Below, one piece after another: positions 18,265 to 28,504 of a stretch of 64,000 nucleotides of DNA. Origin of the DNA: Methanobrevibacter arboriphilus JCM 13429 = DSM 1125 (GTDB lineage: Archaea > Methanobacteriota > Methanobacteria > Methanobacteriales > Methanobacteriaceae); the NCBI RefSeq assembly GCF_002072215.1, contig NZ_JXMW01000008.1, positions 1-64,000 on the forward strand, in the 5' to 3' direction. The notes beneath the pieces are model-generated. The model made no database searches. It was given only the letters and a program-made list of their open reading frames with translations, and was not told the origin of the DNA. How positions within the stretch are numbered: the first letter of the stretch is position 1; the number at the start of each line of letters is the position of its first letter. A program made the translations under genes and the position numbers.

Positions 18265-19281
18265 TCAACACACTCTAGGAACTGGATCTGCAATTGGAGA
18301 TTCTAAAATCCTCTGCCCTCCAACTTCAGTTTCTATTAAAACATGAGTATTACTATTTTCAATAACTTCTCCTATAATAGCTGCATCTTTTCCATATTTA
18401 TCTTTAGAAATTGCATCTAATGTTTCCTCAGCTAAATCAGGTTTAACACCCATAACAATTTTTCCTTCATTTGCAACTTCATAAGGATCTATACCAAGCA
18501 TATCAGAAACAGCTTTTACCTGTTGTTTTATAGGTATTGCTTCATCTTGAAGAAGGATTCCAACACCAGATTTACTTGCCATTTCATTAATAGCATTAGC
18601 TAATCCTCCTCTTGTAGGATCTTTCATAGCAGTAACTCCTCCAACTTCAAGAGCCTTTTCCACCATTCCCCACACAGGAGCAACATCAGATTTAAGGTCA
18701 GTTTCAAAACCAAAACCTTCTCTAAAAGACATTAAAGAGATTCCATGATCTCCAACACTTCCAGTAATGATTATTTTATCCCCAACATTTAATCCAGAGT
18801 CTCTTATAGCTTTACCTTTTTCTACAATACCAATGCCAGTAGTTACTACAACCAACTCATCAATTTTATCTTGTTCCATAACTTTAGTATCACCAGCTAT
18901 AATAGCTACATCTACTTCAGCACAAGTTTCATCCATAGATTTTATAATTTTATCAAGATCTTCAATCGAAAAGCCTTCTTTAATTATCATTGCATTTGTA
19001 ATAGCTAAAGGTTTTGCTCCCATAACAGCAACATCATTTATTGTCCCAGCTGCAGAAATTCTACCAATATCTCCACCTGGGAAAAACAAAGGGTTTATAG
19101 TGTGACCATCAGTAGTAACAACTACCTCATAATCTTCTAAAGGTATTGTTGCCCCATCATCAAGCGCATCTAACCCTATCCCCCCATTTACAGATTTTTT
19201 TGATAAGTTATTAAGAATAGTTTCAGAGATAAGTTTCCCCATAACTTCTCCACCAGCACCATGTGACATCCCTATTTTCAT
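18265..19281 (-). CDS. hypE: Hydrogenase maturation protein HypE
   Basis: HypE works with HypF to convert a carbamoyl group on its own C-terminal cysteine into thiocyanate, which supplies cyanide for the NiFe site of hydrogenases. The 338-residue protein starts MKIGMSHGAGGEVM, has the ATP-binding PurM-like fold (DGATIP, TDGHTI, GAKPLAITNA, KDPTRGGLANA) and ends in PRVC with the essential terminal Cys338. GAGGATAT precedes the ATG. The other hyp genes of the window (hypB, hypA) are 11 kb away, so the set is split here. Hydrogenotrophic methanogens depend on these enzymes. Confidence 0.95.
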   Translation of the reverse strand: MKIGMSHGAGGEVMGKLISETILNNLSKKSVNGGIGLDALDDGATIPLEDYEVVVTTDGHTINPLFFPGGDIGRISAAGTINDVAVMGAKPLAITNAMIIKEGFSIEDLDKIIKSMDETCAEVDVAIIAGDTKVMEQDKIDELVVVTTGIGIVEKGKAIRDSGLNVGDKIIITGSVGDHGISLMSFREGFGFETDLKSDVAPVWGMVEKALEVGGVTAMKDPTRGGLANAINEMASKSGVGILLQDEAIPIKQQVKAVSDMLGIDPYEVANEGKIVMGVKPDLAEETLDAISKDKYGKDAAIIGEVIENSNTHVLIETEVGGQRILESPIADPVPRVC

Positions 19282-19616
19282 TATATCCTCTTATTTGGTA
19301 ATTTTTATTAATATAGTAATTTTTTTAATAGTAATATGAAAAATTATAGAAGTAATATCAATAGAATATTGATAAGATAATATTGATAAGACATTAATCA
19401 ATATAATTATTTATTTTACTATTATCATTATTAAATTTATGCAATAAAAATTAGCATTAACATCTAAAAATAAAATAATGAATTATAAAGTGTACTTATA
19501 AAAATTAATTATAAAGAATAAAATAACAATTTATAAAAAAAATAGCATATAATCTATAAAAATAAAAAATAGCATATAATTTATAATAATATAATAATAA
19601 AATAGCTATTTAATAA
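19282..19616. other. AT-rich intergenic region
   Basis: This is the space between the 3' end of thyA and the start of hypE, both on the minus strand. It consists of imperfect A/T-rich short repeats (aaaaatagcatataat occurs twice, at about 19540 and 19566). I see no RNA or small gene. Confidence 0.35.
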
Positions 19617-20294
19617 CTACAAAAGCTCTCGAGCTTCTTTAAAATTAACCTCATAAATATGAGCACTGATTGAATGAATTGTTATTGTTTCAATACTTGC
19701 ATCGACTCTTTCTGAAACATATTGAGCTAGATAGCTAAGACCTACTGCATTTGGAAACCAAGCCCCGTAAATATCATGACTTCTCCAAAGAGCAGTTGTA
19801 TAAAGCTTATCATCCCTTATTTTAAAGTCAACTAAGATCATACAAGGAACTTCATCATTTTTTGAATCAACCACTTGATCCCAGGTGATAGAAATTGCTC
19901 TTCTAGATTCTCTACAATTTTTAAGCCTTTCAATAGCTTCATTTATTTGATCTACACCTCCAAAATGAGCTCTAAGCCTGTTTCCATAAGTATAAACAAA
20001 CCCTTGTTTATCATCACTTATAAATTGTTCACTATAAGTTTTTAACCTGTCACCTTTCCAGAAATAGCCTTCAGGAACTCTTATATTAGATATATCATGA
20101 GAATTAGATTGAATATTAAAGAAATCCCCTCCAGCATCCTTGCCAAATGGTTTTTTAATAGAAACCATTACATTTAAAATTTCTTTAGTTAAAGAACCTC
20201 TTTCATCATTAACATCTTTACCGTTTTTCATTATTTCCTTAACTAATGTTTCCCATCCATCAGCTATTTCATCAACTTCTATTAATATAGGCAT
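19617..20294 (-). CDS. thyA: Thymidylate synthase, archaeal type
   Basis: The enzyme methylates dUMP to dTMP. The 225-residue protein is the short methanogen form, which lacks part of the bacterial N terminus. Catalytic Cys151 lies in VPCMILVDF, the phosphate-binding arginines in ESRRAISITW (129-138), and the dUMP-contacting WRSHDIYGAWFPNA segment follows. Methanogens use tetrahydromethanopterin instead of folate, so the methylene donor may be a pterin of that type; this is inference from the organism. GGAG precedes the ATG. Confidence 0.9.
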   Translation of the reverse strand: MPILIEVDEIADGWETLVKEIMKNGKDVNDERGSLTKEILNVMVSIKKPFGKDAGGDFFNIQSNSHDISNIRVPEGYFWKGDRLKTYSEQFISDDKQGFVYTYGNRLRAHFGGVDQINEAIERLKNCRESRRAISITWDQVVDSKNDEVPCMILVDFKIRDDKLYTTALWRSHDIYGAWFPNAVGLSYLAQYVSERVDASIETITIHSISAHIYEVNFKEARELL

Positions 20295-20495
20295 TTTATA
20301 TCTCCAAATATTTGAAAATCAGTTACATAAATCATTTATATAAATATTATATATAGCTATTATTATTTATAGCTATTATCATATAAAAATAAATAAAAAT
20401 TTAAAAAATAATTTAAAAAATAATTTGAAAGATTTGAAAAATTTGAAATTTAGTAAATTTGAAAATATATCTACCTAAAAAAATACTGTTATAAA

Positions 20496-20908
20496 TTATT
20501 TTTTCTTTTTAACATTAAAAAACAATGATGAAACAATAGTTATCAAAATTATAGTAATTAAAGTTATACCCGTAGATTTCATATTTGAATAAATTAGATT
20601 ATTGTCAAATTGTCTAGTAATATGATTAGTAGTTGTATTGTTTGTATTTTCATTATTAGAATTATTTAGAGATTATATCAACATTAGATATAATATATTC
20701 AAAAATATTATTCTTTGAAGATAACTTACAACTTGTTGCCTTCACCAACAATATTTATAATTTCATCAATATACTCATTATTCTGACCTAAAAATAGTTT
20801 GAAAGAATATATAATATCTCCATAAACATAATTATAATTATTTCCAACATCAATACCATTTAAAATATTAATCATTTCCATTTTATGATTATAATATTTA
20901 ATACTCAC
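20496..20908 (-). pseudogene. Remnant of an adhesin-like surface protein
   Basis: Three consecutive minus-strand pieces in different phases join into one plausible C terminus. A 60-residue piece (20726-20908, GTG start) ends at GEGNKL. A shifted piece (ATSCKLSSKNNIFEYIISNV, then DIISK) follows. Last comes NNSNNENTNNTTTN and a membrane segment (STGITLITIILITIVSSLFF) ending VKKKK. The Asn/Thr linker, single membrane helix and lysine end copy the arrangement of the intact adhesin immediately downstream (21020-23227). Two frameshifts make it a pseudogene. Confidence 0.55.
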
Positions 20909-21019
20909 TTATTTATCATTGTTTATAACTCATATAGCAAAACTAAAAACTAATAATTAAAAAAAATGAGGATTAAAAAATCCTCAAAAAACTTTAAAAA
21001 TTAAAAATTTTTAATGATT

Positions 21020-23227
21020 TTATTTTTTCCTATAAACACCAATTCCAGTTATACTTAAGATTATTAATATTAATCCAATGATTGGTATTCCTGTAGCTTT
21101 CATACCTGAATAAACCTGATTAATATTTGTATTATTGGTGTTATTAATATCTATTTTATTAGTGTTGTTTGTGTTATTTGTATTATTTGTATTATTTGTG
21201 TTATTATTATCTTCTCTTATTACTTCAATAAGCGCTGAATTATTAATAGAAACATTATCATTAAAAACACTAGAATAAAAAGTATAATTACCTGAATTAA
21301 TAAATTTACCTATAAAATCAAAAGATAAACTATCATCTGGATTTAAATCCCCAATAAACCAGGTCAAAGTATTTTTTTGACTATCATATACTGCATTAGT
21401 TGGTATTATATCTAATATAAAATTATCTGGTAATGTCAGAACAAGAATAACATCCTCTTCTTTCCAATTTCCAATGTTAGAAATATTTACTGAACCTTTT
21501 ACAGTTTCATTAACTTTAACTTTGCTCTTATCTAATGATAAATCAGAAGTTAAATTACCAAAAAAGCTTATTAATCCATTATAAATATTTATTGGATAAA
21601 TTCCACTACCATTATAAAATCCAGTCAAAACATATTCACCTTTTGATGAAAAATTATACATAATACTAGCTTTTCCTTCAACAACCATAGCAGAATAAGT
21701 ATTACCCTCAATAATAAATGTTACGATTTGACCAGTGATAGGATTACCCATATCATCAATTAAAGTAGCATTCAAAATTACATTATCCTTAGAAGAAGGA
21801 TAAACAGTTTTATTACCAATAAAAGTCAAATTAAGAATACCTATAGTATAATTATTAAATATAACATTACCTAAAATAGTTGCAGAATTTCCAAACATCA
21901 GATTATTATTCAAAAGCATTCTACCATTATTATAAATGGCTCCACCATAAGAAGCAGAGTTATTATTAAATTTAGAATTACCTATAGTTGAATTAAAGTT
22001 TCCGTTATTAGTAAAAATTGCTCCACCAAAATCAACAGCTTGATTGTTGTTGAAAACAGAGTTATTTACATCTAATGTTACAAGAGATGAAATTCCTATT
22101 CCTGCACCTCTATTAGCACTATTATTTATAAAATAACAACCATCAGCAGATATATAGTCAATAACTTTATATATTGCACCACCAATACCATTCGCAGAAT
22201 TGTTAGTAAAATAAGAATTCATTAAAAACAATGCAGCAGAACTATAGATAGCTCCACCATTGCTAGCTTTATTGTTTTCAAATGTAGAATTAGTTATATT
22301 ACAATAATATTGAGTTAACAAAGCACCAGCATTAACAGTAGCTGAATTATTAGTGAATATAGAATTAACAATATAAGTTTTAAATCCAGTGAAAATAGCA
22401 CCATAATTTGTACCAGTATTATTAATGAATCTTGAATTATTAATTATTGCAAAAGTATTGTTGTTATCTTGACCACCAATTTGAGCTAAATATATTGAAC
22501 CACCAGAAGTAGCATTGTTTCCTATAAAATCACAATTACTAATAGTAACACTAGATCTGTTACCTGAAGCATAAAAAGCTCCTCCAGTAAAAGAATCATG
22601 ATTATTTACAAATTTAGAATTCCTAATAAATGTTGTTGAATTTTCAACAGTGATTCCTGAACCTCTTATTGCAGAATTATTAATAAAATTAGAATTAATA
22701 ACATTCACTGTAGAATTATCTGCAAAAATTACTCCACCAGTATGAGATGCAGTATTACTATTAATATTATTTATTAAATCACAACCTGAAACAGTGATAG
22801 CACCATCACTAATAGAAATAATACCCGGATATGCACTTAACCCAGTGAAAGAATTAGCTATTTTCAAGTTAATGAGAGTTATTTGGCCATTATTGATCCT
22901 AAATAACCAATTAACAAAAGAACCATCAATTACAGTTTTTTCAGATGACCCATTACCAATTATAGTAATATTGCGATTAGATATTGTCTGATTTACATTA
23001 CCTGAACCACTATAATTACCTTCATTAAGATAAATTGTACCATTACCCTGATAATTAGTTGTTAATGAATTTAAACCATCACTAATAGTACTAGAATCAT
23101 TAACAGAAACACTTCCATTACCATTATCAATCACTGCAGCATCTAAACTAGATAATGATAAAAAAAACAATATTAGAAAAATTCCAATAGTTATAGAAAA
23201 AAGTTTACGATTCATACTTAAATACAT
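21020..23227 (-). CDS. Adhesin-like surface protein with beta-helix repeats
   Basis: The 735-residue exported protein has a signal peptide (about 10-31, cut near LDAA). A long right-handed parallel beta-helix follows (about 35-490), built of repeating SxFxNNSAxxGGAIY-type rungs, then an Ig-like domain (about 470-550) and a second Ig-like/DUF11-type domain (about 565-665, NETVKGSVNISNIGNWKEED). An Asn-Thr repeat linker (about 675-700) and a C-terminal membrane anchor with GVYRKK complete it. Such proteins are abundant in Methanobrevibacter and are thought to bind host, syntrophic partners or wall polymers. GGAGGTG lies seven bases before the ATG. A small HTH gene upstream on the same strand may regulate it. 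Confidence 0.88.
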   Translation of the reverse strand: MYLSMNRKLFSITIGIFLILFFLSLSSLDAAVIDNGNGSVSVNDSSTISDGLNSLTTNYQGNGTIYLNEGNYSGSGNVNQTISNRNITIIGNGSSEKTVIDGSFVNWLFRINNGQITLINLKIANSFTGLSAYPGIISISDGAITVSGCDLINNINSNTASHTGGVIFADNSTVNVINSNFINNSAIRGSGITVENSTTFIRNSKFVNNHDSFTGGAFYASGNRSSVTISNCDFIGNNATSGGSIYLAQIGGQDNNNTFAIINNSRFINNTGTNYGAIFTGFKTYIVNSIFTNNSATVNAGALLTQYYCNITNSTFENNKASNGGAIYSSAALFLMNSYFTNNSANGIGGAIYKVIDYISADGCYFINNSANRGAGIGISSLVTLDVNNSVFNNNQAVDFGGAIFTNNGNFNSTIGNSKFNNNSASYGGAIYNNGRMLLNNNLMFGNSATILGNVIFNNYTIGILNLTFIGNKTVYPSSKDNVILNATLIDDMGNPITGQIVTFIIEGNTYSAMVVEGKASIMYNFSSKGEYVLTGFYNGSGIYPINIYNGLISFFGNLTSDLSLDKSKVKVNETVKGSVNISNIGNWKEEDVILVLTLPDNFILDIIPTNAVYDSQKNTLTWFIGDLNPDDSLSFDFIGKFINSGNYTFYSSVFNDNVSINNSALIEVIREDNNNTNNTNNTNNTNNTNKIDINNTNNTNINQVYSGMKATGIPIIGLILIILSITGIGVYRKK

Positions 23228-23541
23228 AATTTTACACCTCCCTTTATCCTCTTATTAATAAAAAATATTGAATTTAATAAAAATTCTTAATAAACTCAAT
23301 ACCATAAGCTATGAATAAAACAGTATATAAACTTTATGTAAATTTTTAAAAAAGTAATAATGAATAATAATGATAATATAAAAATAATAGCATGAAAACA
23401 ATACTAAAAAACATTAATACAACTAATTATAATTTTATAATAAATAATTATAATAAATAATTATAATAATAAGGATAATACTAATGAGAATATAATGAAA
23501 ATTCATTTTTAACCATATAAGAAAATATACAACTAGTAAAT
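23228..23541. other. AT-rich intergenic region upstream of the adhesin
   Basis: This presumably contains the adhesin promoter, since it lies directly upstream of the 23227 start. Short repeats (aataattataataaa) occur at about 23430-23470. I cannot single out a TATA box with confidence. Confidence 0.3.
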
Positions 23542-23826
23542 TCAATCATCACTATTTTCATTGTTTAATTCATTGTTTAACATTGTCAATAAAACAACCC
23601 CATCATTTGCAATATAATATTCAAAAACATGGTGATCAAATGACATATGAGATGTTATAAGCTCTTTTTTCTTAAAAAATCGCAGTATTCTTGATAACTC
23701 GAGACTTTTTATATTTAAAATCTCCATCATCTCATTTTTAGTTCTTTCTTTTTCAAATAATAGCATTAAAACTTCTTTTTTATATTCTGATTCTTTAATA
23801 TTTTGCATTAATTCTTTTTCAAACAT
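23542..23826 (-). CDS. Small winged-helix DNA-binding protein
   Basis: The 94-residue protein is predicted to be all winged helix: KKEVLMLLFEKERTKNEMME (helices 1-2), ILNIKSLELSRILRFFKKKELI (recognition helix) and SFDHHVFEYYIANDGVVLL (wing). It has no effector domain. The fold resembles ArsR/MarR-like archaeal regulators. The start has a good ribosome binding site (GGGGTG). It lies between an adhesin gene and an exported-protein gene, which makes surface-gene regulation plausible but unproven. Confidence 0.65.
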   Translation of the reverse strand: MFEKELMQNIKESEYKKEVLMLLFEKERTKNEMMEILNIKSLELSRILRFFKKKELITSHMSFDHHVFEYYIANDGVVLLTMLNNELNNENSDD

Positions 23827-24121
23827 TAATTTACACCCCTATTTAAGACAATTAGTTATATTTAACATTTTTAAATTGTTATTCTTATTAATAGTTACAA
23901 ATCGTTACAATTCAGAAATAATCATTGCAACTTACGTATATTAACATAGTACATTTTGTACTAGTTATTATATTTATAAATAATACTTTTTTAAGTTTTT
24001 CCTATAAAATAAAAAATTAATGAAAATAATAATATATTATAACAAAAGATAATAATTATATATTTATAAATACATAATATTAACATATACAGAATCAAAT
24101 TTAAAATTTAGGGGGTTTAAA

Positions 24122-24571
24122 ATGGGTTTTGATGAATGGAGTACAGGAAAAAAAGTAGCTGTGATATTAATTATTGTTATAGCTATTTTTTGTGTGGTTG
24201 GAGCTATAACCTTTGCTTTCGTAGCTAATCAAGTAACAAATGAAATCACTAATACAAATATTACAATCGGAGGAAATAATAGTACAACCTCAACAATTAG
24301 CATACCACAGGGAGAATATAACATTAATATAGAAACAGAAAATAGTTGGACATCATATATTACAACTGATGGAAGATATTCTCAAAATAGTGGCTCTGGT
24401 AGTCAAGAAATTGATCTAGGAACTATAAGCAACTATGCAAGTATTACAATTAATCAACAAGGAAGTGGAACTACTCATGTAATAGTTACTGATAAAGATG
24501 GAAAAACAATTACTGAAGGTAGAACATCAACAGATTATGGCTCTGTTTATATGTTATTAAGAGTTAAATAA
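24122..24571 (+). CDS. Membrane-anchored exported protein, unknown function
   Basis: The 149-residue protein has a short charged N terminus (MGFDEWSTGKK), one strong membrane helix (about 12-36) and an external domain rich in Ser/Thr/Asn/Gly with alternating beta-type pattern (SIPQGEYNINIETENSWTSY, ASITINQQGSGTTHVIVTDK). The topology, N-terminal helix then beta domain, resembles small surface-exposed archaeal proteins, including pilin-like ones, but there is no clear type IV pilin cleavage site. GGGGG precedes the ATG. The family was not recognised. Confidence 0.65.
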   Translation: MGFDEWSTGKKVAVILIIVIAIFCVVGAITFAFVANQVTNEITNTNITIGGNNSTTSTISIPQGEYNINIETENSWTSYITTDGRYSQNSGSGSQEIDLGTISNYASITINQQGSGTTHVIVTDKDGKTITEGRTSTDYGSVYMLLRVK

Positions 24572-24767
24572 TATTTTTATTAAATAATATTATTTATCAC
24601 TTATTTATTTTTCTTTTAATTACTTATTTTTAGTTACTTATTTCTATTTACTTATTTTTAGTTACTTATTTTTATTTACTGTTATTATTTACTATTATTA
24701 TTTATTTTTTACCTATAATTTTTTACTTATTTATTTAATTATTTCTTGTTTTAAAATCTCAATAAAG

Positions 24768-25733
24768 CTAATTATGTAAATTCATAGCTTTAACCATATT
24801 TTGAAGTTTTTTAAATGCCACTTCATCTGGTAAAAGTTTCATACCACAATCAGGATCTATTAAAAGGTTTTCTTTACCTACAATCTTAATCCCTTTTTCA
24901 ATAATTTTAGATATATCTTCTACAGATTCAGCAATAGGTTTTTTAGTATCTATAACACCTAAACCAATTTTTTTACCTTCATCGATTAAATAATTAGCAT
25001 TTTTCTCTAAAATATTAAAATTATTTGGATGACCTGCAAATTCACAATCAATAACATCTATATTAAATGATATAATATCTTTAAAGACACTTTTAACATC
25101 TCCACAACAATGTAGAGCTGCAGGAATAGTTAAATCTTCAGTTATAATATTAATAGATTCTTTAGCCACTTCCATATCTATTAAACCAGTTGAAAAGAAG
25201 GGTTCATCAATTTGAATTATCTTAGCTCCTGCTTTTTCAAGAGACAGAGACTCTTCCTTAAGTGCATAAGCCATATCAATTATAGCTTTGCTTTTGTCCT
25301 TGTATATAGGTCCTAATTTAGAAGATTGAATAATAGTAGAAGGTCCAGTAATAATACCTTTTAAACCTTTTTTAGATTTTTCTTCCTTAGAAAATTCTTC
25401 AGAATTAGATAAAAAATCTTTCATATACCTGATAGCTAATTTTAAATCATTTGCTCCAATAGATTTATTGTGTTTATATATTTTAGATTTAATGGAATAA
25501 GTGTTTCCTTCAATTTCAAAGCCAGGAATAGATTTAGCAAATATTTCAACCATCTCACCCCTAACTTGACCATCAGAAATTAGATCAATTCCTGCCTTTA
25601 GTTGTGAATCAACAGCATAACGTATAGCTAATTTATATGGGTCATAAGCCCCTATATTGGAAAGTATTTTTCCTTTAATAGATTTATTTTTTTTTAAAAA
25701 AACTGGGTAGCTACCAACAACAGTACTTATCAT
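24768..25733 (-). CDS. metE: Core methionine synthase (MetE C-terminal type)
   Basis: The enzyme makes methionine by methylating homocysteine. This 321-residue core form has only the catalytic barrel; in methanogens it is known to take the methyl group from methylcobalamin rather than a folate polyglutamate. Zinc ligands are visible in LHCCGD (about 207-212) and DPDCGMKLL (Cys near 296), and the IQIDEPF strand carries an active-site acid. GGTGAT precedes the ATG. It follows the DUF1894 and DUF1890 genes on the same strand, a neighbourhood I recall from other Methanobacteriales, suggesting linked roles in methyl or corrinoid handling. Confidence 0.88.
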   Translation of the reverse strand: MISTVVGSYPVFLKKNKSIKGKILSNIGAYDPYKLAIRYAVDSQLKAGIDLISDGQVRGEMVEIFAKSIPGFEIEGNTYSIKSKIYKHNKSIGANDLKLAIRYMKDFLSNSEEFSKEEKSKKGLKGIITGPSTIIQSSKLGPIYKDKSKAIIDMAYALKEESLSLEKAGAKIIQIDEPFFSTGLIDMEVAKESINIITEDLTIPAALHCCGDVKSVFKDIISFNIDVIDCEFAGHPNNFNILEKNANYLIDEGKKIGLGVIDTKKPIAESVEDISKIIEKGIKIVGKENLLIDPDCGMKLLPDEVAFKKLQNMVKAMNLHN

Positions 25734-26066
25734 TTAATCACCAAAAATTAAGAATTAATAAAAAGAATCAAAAGAATAAAATGAATAAAGAATAAAAATA
25801 ATAAAAAGAAAACTTCAATAGTTAAATTCAACTTGGAGAAAAGTTAGAATTATAAATTAAAGTTTATAATAATATATAATGCTTATAATAATATATAATA
25901 CTTATAATATTACTACTGATTATAATAATATTAATGCTAATGATAATATTAAAATTTATAACAAAATTAATATTTATGATGCGTTTACGCATTTACATAT
26001 ATTACTACATATAATAACATTATTAGTTAACAATTATATTATTACATATATTATTAAAATATAACA
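25734..26066. other. AT-rich intergenic region
   Basis: This separates metE from the DUF1894 gene. A 61-codon plus-strand frame (25879-26064) has a repetitive Ile/Asn/Tyr composition and no ribosome binding site, so I leave it out. No structure stands out. Confidence 0.35.
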
Positions 26067-26375
26067 CTATTTTTCAATAGCTATTTTTCTAATATTTTCA
26101 ATTTCTTCATCATTTACAGGTAGTTCAATAGCTGCAGTCCCATGACAAGGCTTAGTATAAGAAATTATTATAGTCCCCTTATCTTTATTTATGCCAACAG
26201 GAATTGGAGGAATTCCTATAATACGTGCACCAAGAACCTTATCACCAGGATTAATATAAAGAACTTCGTTAGACTTCTTTTTTATAATTTCTGCACATTC
26301 TTTAAATCCTGCCCGAGATAATAGAACCTCATAATCATCAGATTGTTGAAGGTAAGTTTCTAAACAAAATGACAT
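26067..26375 (-). CDS. Small methanogen protein, DUF1894-like
   Basis: The 102-residue soluble protein has a helical N terminus (LSRAGFKECAEIIKKK) and a compact beta region (GARIIGIPPIPVGINKDKGT, YTKPCHGTAAIELPV). I recognise it, from memory of methanogen genomes, as the DUF1894 family. No function is established. A strong GGGGGTGAT site precedes the ATG. It sits 84 bp after DUF1890 and upstream of metE on the same strand, so co-expression is likely. Confidence 0.7.
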   Translation of the reverse strand: MSFCLETYLQQSDDYEVLLSRAGFKECAEIIKKKSNEVLYINPGDKVLGARIIGIPPIPVGINKDKGTIIISYTKPCHGTAAIELPVNDEEIENIRKIAIEK

Positions 26376-26458
26376 ATATAATCACCCCCTATATTAAAAT
26401 AATGTCCAAATATTTTAAAATAATGTTCAAATATTCAATTATAATAAAAAATGAATAT

Positions 26459-26914
26459 TTATAAATCTTTTAAGACTTTATCAAATTTAACTCTAAGAGG
26501 AGTTGGATTATGAAAAGCTCTAACAGCAACTATCTTAGAATCAGTATTTTCATCAACCATTTTAACAAATTCTTCTAATAACTCATTATCCTTTTCAAAA
26601 ACTAAAGCAATAGATTCGCATTCTAAAAGATGATAAAAGGTAATAAAATAAGAAGCAGCTGCATCTTTATGAACAAACCCTACTAATAAATCATATTGCC
26701 CTTTTTCTAGACCATCTAAACATGATTCAATATCAGTCTTATTTTTTACATAATATTCTTCAGGATCTGAAACTTCTAAAAGTTTAGCTGCAGATGGAGT
26801 ACTAGCAACAGTAACATCATAATCCATTTTAGCTAATTTTTGAGCAACATAAATCGCCATTGGAGTTTGAGAAGGAGATTCGGGACATCCTAATAAAATC
26901 AAAGCTTTTTTCAT
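26459..26914 (-). CDS. DUF1890-like methanogen protein
   Basis: The 151-residue protein begins MKKALILLGCPESPSQTPMA and has a Rossmann-like alternation (YDVTVASTPSAAKLL, QYDLLVGFVHKDAAASY), which suggests nucleotide or cofactor binding. I assign it to DUF1890, known in methanogens next to DUF1894. A longer frame opens with GTG at 26926, but GTGGGT there is more likely the ribosome binding site for the ATG at 26914. It is the first gene of a probable DUF1890-DUF1894-metE unit. Confidence 0.7.
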   Translation of the reverse strand: MKKALILLGCPESPSQTPMAIYVAQKLAKMDYDVTVASTPSAAKLLEVSDPEEYYVKNKTDIESCLDGLEKGQYDLLVGFVHKDAAASYFITFYHLLECESIALVFEKDNELLEEFVKMVDENTDSKIVAVRAFHNPTPLRVKFDKVLKDL

Positions 26915-27387
26915 AATTTTACCCACTATCTTTTATTTCTATATTTTTCAAATTTTTTTCAAATAATAATTCATAAGAATAATAGTAATAATATTAATAA
27001 TATTAATAATAGTATTATTAATAATAGTAATAATAATAGTAATAAGAATAATAATAGTAATAATTGTGATATAAAGTAATAATGAATGTATAATATTAAT
27101 AATAGTAATATTATTAATAAGAATATATATTAATAACAATATAAAATAATTAAGTTTATTATTAAATATGTTCTATGTATTTATTATATTATGCAATAAT
27201 TATTATTATACAATTAATTGTGCTAAATTAATCATGCTAAATTAATCGTGTTAAATTAATCATATTTATAATTAAATATATTATATATTTAATCATTATA
27301 ATATTAAATTGTTTTAATATTTAATAAATACTCAAATTATAATACTCGAATTGATACCATATCAAATTAATACCATATAAATAATAT
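26915..27387. other. AT-rich intergenic region with AAT microsatellites
   Basis: Positions about 26965-27130 are a dense array of aat/ata/agt trinucleotides. A minus-strand frame of 63 codons across it (26948-27139) is Ile/Asn/Thr only and is rejected as a gene. No RNA gene was seen. Confidence 0.4.
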
Positions 27388-28467
27388 TTAGTTCCGTTTA
27401 AGAGATATTACATGGGAAATAACTAGCGAGGCTAGGAATATAAACGTTAAAAGAGCAGTACCATTAATAGAACGGTTAAATATAAACATGCCCACAATAG
27501 CTTGAGCTATAAAAGCTGTAAGAGACCCTATTAAAAGAACTTCTTTTCCAAGATACTTTTTATTATTTTTTTCACGCCTAGCCCTGTATTCACGAAGAAC
27601 CATGAGTCCAATGATTATCGTGAACAGAGTGAAGCCAATCAGAGCAATTAAACCAAGATATCCAAAATCAAATGAATAACCAAATATTCCAGGAAGCATA
27701 TAATCTATAGCATCCTTTTTAGTTACCAACACACCATAAAACAGAGGGAATGGTAAACCAAACAATAGAATGAACGACATTGGAAGACTTATATAACCTG
27801 AAGCAAATCCAGTATCTTCAGCACCCCAATATGCAGAACCTGGAGTATGGCCAATTAACTGTGTATTATGTAAAACCATTTTTAAACTTGCAAGAGAATT
27901 TGTTTCAATCCTTGTAATCCTAAGAAGTGGGGAAAATATTTCCATATGAGTTATAGCAGAAAGTAATTCAAGACAAACAAAAGCTGCTCCACCTAAACCA
28001 CAAAATATTAAAACTCTTTTTATAGTTAAAAATGACTTTTGTCTAAAAGATTTAGATATTAGGAAATATCCTACAAATAGGCCTAAAATCCAAAGAAGTA
28101 AGAAAGATCTATGCATTAACCCTCCAAATATAGTTACTCCTATCAATAAAATAAATACAAATTTTTGTAAACTTTTTACATTAACACCAGAATCTTCCAT
28201 TACTTTTAATGAAGCTAGAGAAGTTATAATAGCTAAAAGTGCTATTGGTCCAAAAGGATGTGTAAACTCATTCTGTCCAAAGGATAAAAATAGCATTGCT
28301 AAATCTGCTCCAAAGAGAAGAGTGAATGCAACCGATAAGAAAAGTGATAGGAAAGTAATTATACTAAGAGAAATTGGAACTAAATTAATAGTAAATGCTA
28401 CCAAAGCAAATATTATTGCCCCTATTTCTAATATAAATTGAAAATGATCTTGAGCTATTAAAGGCAT
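27388..28467 (-). CDS. Polytopic membrane protein, unknown function
   Basis: The 359-residue protein has about ten membrane segments, starting at residue 10, with few long loops. A longer external or cytoplasmic loop around 190-230 contains LIGHTPGSAYWGAEDTGFAS, and a basic loop follows near 300 (REYRARREKNNKKYLG). GGGAG precedes the ATG. I do not recognise a named family. The overall layout is reminiscent of membrane proteins used in envelope polymer synthesis, but that is a weak inference. Gene order places it between the methionine and hyp genes. Confidence 0.6.
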   Translation of the reverse strand: MPLIAQDHFQFILEIGAIIFALVAFTINLVPISLSIITFLSLFLSVAFTLLFGADLAMLFLSFGQNEFTHPFGPIALLAIITSLASLKVMEDSGVNVKSLQKFVFILLIGVTIFGGLMHRSFLLLWILGLFVGYFLISKSFRQKSFLTIKRVLIFCGLGGAAFVCLELLSAITHMEIFSPLLRITRIETNSLASLKMVLHNTQLIGHTPGSAYWGAEDTGFASGYISLPMSFILLFGLPFPLFYGVLVTKKDAIDYMLPGIFGYSFDFGYLGLIALIGFTLFTIIIGLMVLREYRARREKNNKKYLGKEVLLIGSLTAFIAQAIVGMFIFNRSINGTALLTFIFLASLVISHVISLKRN

Positions 28468-28504
28468 TTAAAACTCCCTTTTAAATATATTTATATAAAA
28501 TTTA

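Noticed and set aside
25879-26064. 61-codon frame rich in Ile, Asn and Tyr
   Set aside because: It has repetitive composition, no ribosome binding site and no protein-like pattern.
26948-27139. 63-codon Ile/Thr/Asn frame
   Set aside because: It is translation of an AAT microsatellite.
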